Source: an uncultured cyanobacterium
Lineage (GTDB): Bacteria > Cyanobacteriota > Cyanobacteriia > Pseudanabaenales > Pseudanabaenaceae
Assembly: GCA_903819605.1 (NCBI GenBank)
Contig: CAIJEA010000249.1
Span: 1 to 7,395, forward strand
Length of the DNA: 7,395 bases
Reading direction: 5' to 3'
In this document: positions 4,421 to 7,395 of the stretch, one piece after another
How the letters are laid out: each line of letters begins with the position of its first letter
How positions within the stretch are numbered: position 1 is the stretch's first letter
Translations under genes and position numbers: made by a program
Notes under the pieces: generated by a model
What the model saw: only the letters and a program-made list of their open reading frames with translations
Told to the model about the DNA's origin: nothing
Databases searched by the model: none

Positions 4421-5425
4421 ATGCAATCGGCAGTACGAATCGAAAATCTCAAGAAAACTTATGGCGAGACTGTTGCCGTAGATGGAATTTCTCTAAATGT
4501 CATGCAGGGACAAATCTATGGTTTATTGGGACCAAATGGGGCAGGCAAAACTACCACCATGCGTTGTATTTGTACTCTAACCACACCTGATTCAGGCGTA
4601 ATTGAAGTAGCTGGTGTAACACAGCCAAGAGCAATCCGCGATCGCATCGGTTATGTCGCCCAAGAGGTAGCACTGGATAAGGTGCTAACGGGGCGAGAAT
4701 TGTTACGTTTTCAAGCCGCTTTGTATCATATTCCTCCCACTCAAATTGGCGATCGCATTGAGAGTGTCCTAAATTTATTACAACTTGAGTCCTATGCAGA
4801 TAAACTCTCAGGTACATATTCTGGTGGTCTCAAAAAACGGTTGGATTTAGCCGCAGGTTTATTGCATCAACCATCAGTACTAATTCTTGATGAGCCGACA
4901 GTAGGATTAGATATCCAGAGTCGAATTGCAATTTGGGAGTTTTTACGAAAGCTGCGGACATTAGGAGTAACCATACTGATCAGCAGCCATTACCTCGAAG
5001 AAATCGATGCTCTAGCCGATCGCGTAGCAATTATTGATAAAGGTAAAATTATTGCTGAAGGGACAACCAGTGAATTAAAAACTAAAGTGGGTGGCGATCG
5101 CATCACCATTCGGATTCGTGAGTTTGCCGAGCGTCATGAAGCTGAACAGGCGCAAAAAATTTTACAGCAGTTACCAATTGTTCAAAGTATTACCATTAAT
5201 GCTGCTCAAGGTAATGCAGTTAACATATTCGTTACGCCCAATACTAATGCGATTAGTGAAATTCAGAATATGTTAGCAGCAGTTGACATCAATGTATTTA
5301 GCCTGTCACAGTCACGACCTAGCCTTGACGATGTATTTTTGGCGGCAACAGGACAAACTATTCTTGATGCTGAAATTGCTCAGTCGGAAATTCTTATTGC
5401 AACCAAAGGTAAAAAGAAACGCTAG
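4421..5425 (+). CDS. ABC transporter ATP-binding protein, DrrA/CcmA type
   Basis: This 334-residue cytoplasmic ATPase powers an ABC-2-type exporter. All nucleotide-binding motifs are present: Walker A GPNGAGKT (37-44), Q-loop Gln81, signature YSGGLKKR (133-140), Walker B VLILDEPT (153-160) and switch His190 (SSHYLEE). The C-terminal ~100 residues (about 225-310) form the DUF4162-like accessory domain typical of the daunorubicin-resistance DrrA group, ending in the usual RPSLDDVFLAATG motif (299-311). A basic KGKKKR tail closes the protein. The substrate cannot be inferred. The partner ABC-2 permease, normally immediately downstream, is missing: a hairpin follows 36 bp after the stop and the next gene is a channel-like protein. 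Three HIP1 octamers lie inside. The ATG at 4421 has no Shine-Dalgarno (ATACCTCC precedes it), which is common in cyanobacteria, and the N-terminus fits the family. Confidence 0.93.
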   Translation: MQSAVRIENLKKTYGETVAVDGISLNVMQGQIYGLLGPNGAGKTTTMRCICTLTTPDSGVIEVAGVTQPRAIRDRIGYVAQEVALDKVLTGRELLRFQAALYHIPPTQIGDRIESVLNLLQLESYADKLSGTYSGGLKKRLDLAAGLLHQPSVLILDEPTVGLDIQSRIAIWEFLRKLRTLGVTILISSHYLEEIDALADRVAIIDKGKIIAEGTTSELKTKVGGDRITIRIREFAERHEAEQAQKILQQLPIVQSITINAAQGNAVNIFVTPNTNAISEIQNMLAAVDINVFSLSQSRPSLDDVFLAATGQTILDAEIAQSEILIATKGKKKR

Positions 5426-5461
5426 ATTGAGTAATAAAGCTCAGTTATGTTAGAACAAAAG

Positions 5462-5516
5462 TAAAACCCAGAAGATAGTTGCTGCGCTTCACGCAGCAAC
5501 TATCTTCTGGGTTTTA
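5462..5516. terminator. 25-bp perfect hairpin after the ABC gene, 'AAAACCCAGAAG' family
   Basis: Arms 5462-5486 and 5492-5516 are perfectly complementary over 25 bp with a CTTCA loop. The stem begins 37 bp after the ABC stop and its 3' arm ends in GGGTTTTA, so it can end that transcript. Its outer bases are shared with 4259-4301, which cannot be a terminator, so it may be a repeat that has been co-opted. Confidence 0.7.
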
Positions 5517-5628
5517 TGTATTAACTTACTTAGCTATAGCTATAGCAGTTTAGACTAGCTGAGGATGGTCGAAGCTCACCAAAATTAATTTAGGATTACT
5601 ATTTTTTTACATTTCTTATTTAATAAGA

Positions 5629-5678
5629 ATTAATAGTTAAGATTTATTCCAGCTTCGAGAAGAAGCTTAACTATTAAT
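5629..5678. repeat. Inverted repeat upstream of the channel-like gene
   Basis: ATTAATAGTTAAG (5629-5641) and its exact complement (5666-5678) enclose 24 nt in which AGCTTC (5651-5656) could instead pair with GAAGCT (5662-5667). The two pairings share bases and are mutually exclusive. It lies 77 bp before the ATG at 5755. It could be an operator, a leader structure or another decayed palindrome. Confidence 0.45.
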
Positions 5679-5744
5679 GTCTATGTTTTGTATATCACAG
5701 CATTTAATATACGAAAGAGGATATTCTCCTTAATTGTTCAATTT

Positions 5745-5750
5745 GAGGTG
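5745..5750 (+). promoter_or_regulatory. Ribosome binding site deciding the start at 5755
   Basis: GAGGTG is followed by CAAT and then the ATG at 5755. The in-frame TTG at 5734, seven codons earlier, has no such site and would place this GAGG inside the coding region, so 5755 is the better start. Confidence 0.7.
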
Positions 5751-5754
5751 CAAT

Positions 5755-7350
5755 ATGCGCGACTTCTCCTCTTTCCTGTTAGCTCAAACTTCTACAGAGA
5801 AAGGATTTGCCATCGAAGATTTACTCAAGCCCGATGGGCTAGTATTTCAGCTTATTTTTGCGATCGCCATCTTAGTTGGTGGTTGGGTAATTGCAATATT
5901 TTTCGCATCAATGACAGAAAACTTGCTCAAGCGAACAAGTTTTGATAATAAGCTTGCAAGTTGGTTAACTGGTTCAAGTAATAGTAGGAATACTTTTCCT
6001 ATTGAAAAATGGGCTGGCACTACAGTTTTCTGGATTATCTTACTTTTTACTTTAGTTGGCTTCTTCCAATATCTAAAATTAGATGCTGTTGCCACCCCCC
6101 TAAATGGGCTATTAGGACAAATTACATCATTTCTGCCTAAGCTAGGCGGTGCAGCAATCCTAGTGGGTATTGCATGGGTTCTAGCAACTATCAGTAAAAT
6201 GATCGTCGGACGCTTTTTGCGATCTGCTCAAATTGATTCTAAAGTAAACGAGAGTGTTGCAGACTCAAGTACAGAGGCATTACCTCTCAGCGAGACTTTA
6301 TCTTCAGCTTTATACTGGTTTATTTTATTGCTGTTCTTGCCCTTGGTACTTGATACGCTGGGTCTAGTGCAAGCGCTTCAGCCCGTACAAAGTTTAGTCA
6401 ATCAGATTTTGAGTGCTTTACCAAAAATCCTCAAAGCAGTGATGATTGGTGGTATTGGCTGGTTAATCGCCCAAGTAGTTAAGCGGATTATCACTAATTT
6501 GTTAGCTACTAGCGGAGCCGATCGCTTCCTTCAGCGTTGGACTCCAAATCAAACTGAATATACACTTTCTCAAGTAGTTGGGAACTTTATATATGTACTG
6601 ATTCTAATTCCCACCGCTATATCTACATTAGAAGCATTAGAAGTTGGCGCAATCTCTCGTCCAGCGACGGCAATGCTCGATCAAGTCTTGCGTTTCCTCC
6701 CACAAGTTTTTGTGGCAAGTGTAATTCTGACAGTTGCTTACTTCCTAGGTCAATTCGCAAGAGATATCATTTCGAGTATTCTCACAGGCTTAGGCTTTAA
6801 TAATATTTTGCAATGGTTGGGATTCCAATCGATCGCATCAACAACACCGACTAATGCTCCTGTGAATGAAGATGCTGATAATAAAGCGATAACTTCTCTT
6901 CCACAACAAACACCTTCGCAAATTGTCGGTATTATCGTATTCCTAGCGATTATGTTAGTGGCGATCGCCACCGCAACCGATGTCTTACAAATCAACGCCC
7001 TTACCCGCATAGTCTTTGGGGTATTGCTCGTTGCAGGACAAGTACTTAGCGGCGTGGTTATTTTTGCGATCGGCTTATATCTTGCCAATCTTGCATTTAA
7101 TCTAATTTCTAGCACTGGTGGCAGACAGTCAAGAATTCTTGGTCATGCCGCAAGAATTTCCATCATTGCGCTAATTTCAGCAATGGCTCTCAAGCAGATG
7201 GGCATTGCTAGCAATATTGTCGATCTTGCTTTTGGCTTATTGACTGGTGCAATCGCAGTCGCGATCGCTGTAGCATTTGGTCTTGGCGGTAAAGATATTG
7301 CTTCTCAACAATTACGTGAATGGCTAGATTCATTCAAACGGAACGACTAA
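5755..7350 (+). CDS. Mechanosensitive-channel-like protein with repeated conserved TM helices, no MscS beta domain
   Basis: This 531-residue inner-membrane protein has about eleven hydrophobic segments. It is built from repeats of the 'conserved TM helix' type (PF05552, as in CmpX-like proteins). Three units carry the motif (F/A)LP(K/Q) with Pro at 128, 223 and 316, followed by a long helix ending in a basic or polar turn. Two more divergent units lie at about 411-452 and 482-524. The last unit, ending in AFGLGGKDIASQQLREW, resembles the glycine-rich pore helix of MscS, but the protein stops 17 residues after the GLGGKD motif (509-514), where MscS continues into its beta and vestibule domains. 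A polar insert at about 363-388 separates the third and fourth units. Likely role: membrane-tension or osmotic response, or a structural membrane protein; channel activity is not shown. Three HIP1 sites lie inside. A terminator overlaps the stop. Confidence 0.85.
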   Translation: MRDFSSFLLAQTSTEKGFAIEDLLKPDGLVFQLIFAIAILVGGWVIAIFFASMTENLLKRTSFDNKLASWLTGSSNSRNTFPIEKWAGTTVFWIILLFTLVGFFQYLKLDAVATPLNGLLGQITSFLPKLGGAAILVGIAWVLATISKMIVGRFLRSAQIDSKVNESVADSSTEALPLSETLSSALYWFILLLFLPLVLDTLGLVQALQPVQSLVNQILSALPKILKAVMIGGIGWLIAQVVKRIITNLLATSGADRFLQRWTPNQTEYTLSQVVGNFIYVLILIPTAISTLEALEVGAISRPATAMLDQVLRFLPQVFVASVILTVAYFLGQFARDIISSILTGLGFNNILQWLGFQSIASTTPTNAPVNEDADNKAITSLPQQTPSQIVGIIVFLAIMLVAIATATDVLQINALTRIVFGVLLVAGQVLSGVVIFAIGLYLANLAFNLISSTGGRQSRILGHAARISIIALISAMALKQMGIASNIVDLAFGLLTGAIAVAIAVAFGLGGKDIASQQLREWLDSFKRND

Positions 7351-7387
7351 AACAAAAGAGCTTCGCTTTGCGAAGCTCTTTTGTTTT
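7349..7387. terminator. Intrinsic terminator overlapping the channel-like gene stop
   Basis: Arms 7349-7366 and 7370-7387 are perfectly complementary over 18 bp with a TTT loop. The stem starts inside the TAA stop (7348-7350). The 3' arm ends in CTCTTTTGTTTT, giving the U-rich tract, and the A-rich 5' arm would give one on the other strand too. Confidence 0.85.
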
Positions 7388-7395
7388 GAGAAGCC

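Larger units (their letters stand above)
5426..5754. other. Intergenic spacer upstream of the channel-like gene
   Basis: The 329-bp spacer has no supported gene. It contains the ABC gene terminator/palindrome (5462-5516), a tandem TAGCTATAGCTATAGC (5531-5546), a decayed half of the 93-bp element end (TTTAGGATTACTAT, 5589-5602), a 13-bp inverted repeat (5629-5678) and the ribosome binding site for the next gene. I found no convincing -35/-10 pair; TAATAT at 5705-5710 is an isolated -10-like sequence. Confidence 0.6.

Noticed and set aside
4551..4817. Minus-strand open frame inside the ABC ATPase gene
   Set aside because: It lies across the Walker A to signature region of an unambiguous ATPase gene.
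5734..5754. TTG at 5734 as start of the channel-like protein
   Set aside because: The ATG at 5755 has GAGGTG at proper spacing, and the extra seven residues add nothing recognisable.
6750..7115. Minus-strand 121-codon open frame inside the channel-like gene
   Set aside because: It is the reverse of hydrophobic codons, rich in Thr/Ile/Ala, with no start signal.

Overview
This is chromosomal DNA from a phycobilisome-containing cyanobacterium. The evidence is a phycobilisome linker-type gene, an adjacent phycobiliprotein-like gene, and at least ten exact copies of the octamer GCGATCGC (HIP1), all inside coding regions. The AT-rich composition and intergenic spacers full of small palindromes fit a filamentous, Pseudanabaena-like lineage, but that genus is a guess.

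Layout. (1) 1-549 (+) is the 3' end of a membrane-anchored protein of unknown function. It converges on (2) 732-1598 (-), an eight-helix DUF350-type membrane protein made of two similar halves; two strong hairpins lie between them. (3) 1698-3011 (-) encodes a protein with two phycobilisome-linker units in an exact 190-residue repeat and no chromophore domain of its own. (4) 3318-3860 (-) encodes a small, compact phycobiliprotein/allophycocyanin-like protein that keeps a Cys/Asp pair at the usual bilin attachment position. (5) 3861-4420 is a divergent promoter region crowded with inverted repeats. (6) 4421-5425 (+) is a DrrA/CcmA-type ABC ATPase with no permease gene next to it. (7) 5755-7350 (+) is a mechanosensitive-channel-like protein built of repeated conserved TM-helix units and lacking the MscS beta domain, closed by a terminator overlapping its stop codon.

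Genes 3 and 4 are the likely functional unit: a tandem linker and an orphan phycobiliprotein-like globin, same strand, adjacent, each with its own upstream region. The spacers upstream of both carry the same composite repeat (a 93-bp element with inverted ends, then a 'CTTCGCTCA' hairpin) in the same order and orientation, which points to duplication of the regulatory spacer or to a mobile composite element. The ABC ATPase, DUF350 protein and channel-like protein have no evident link to them beyond proximity.

The most notable non-coding signal is at least three families of short palindromes. Within one family, arm substitutions are compensated on the opposite arm. Several of the palindromes sit in a divergent promoter region, where a simple terminator role is impossible.
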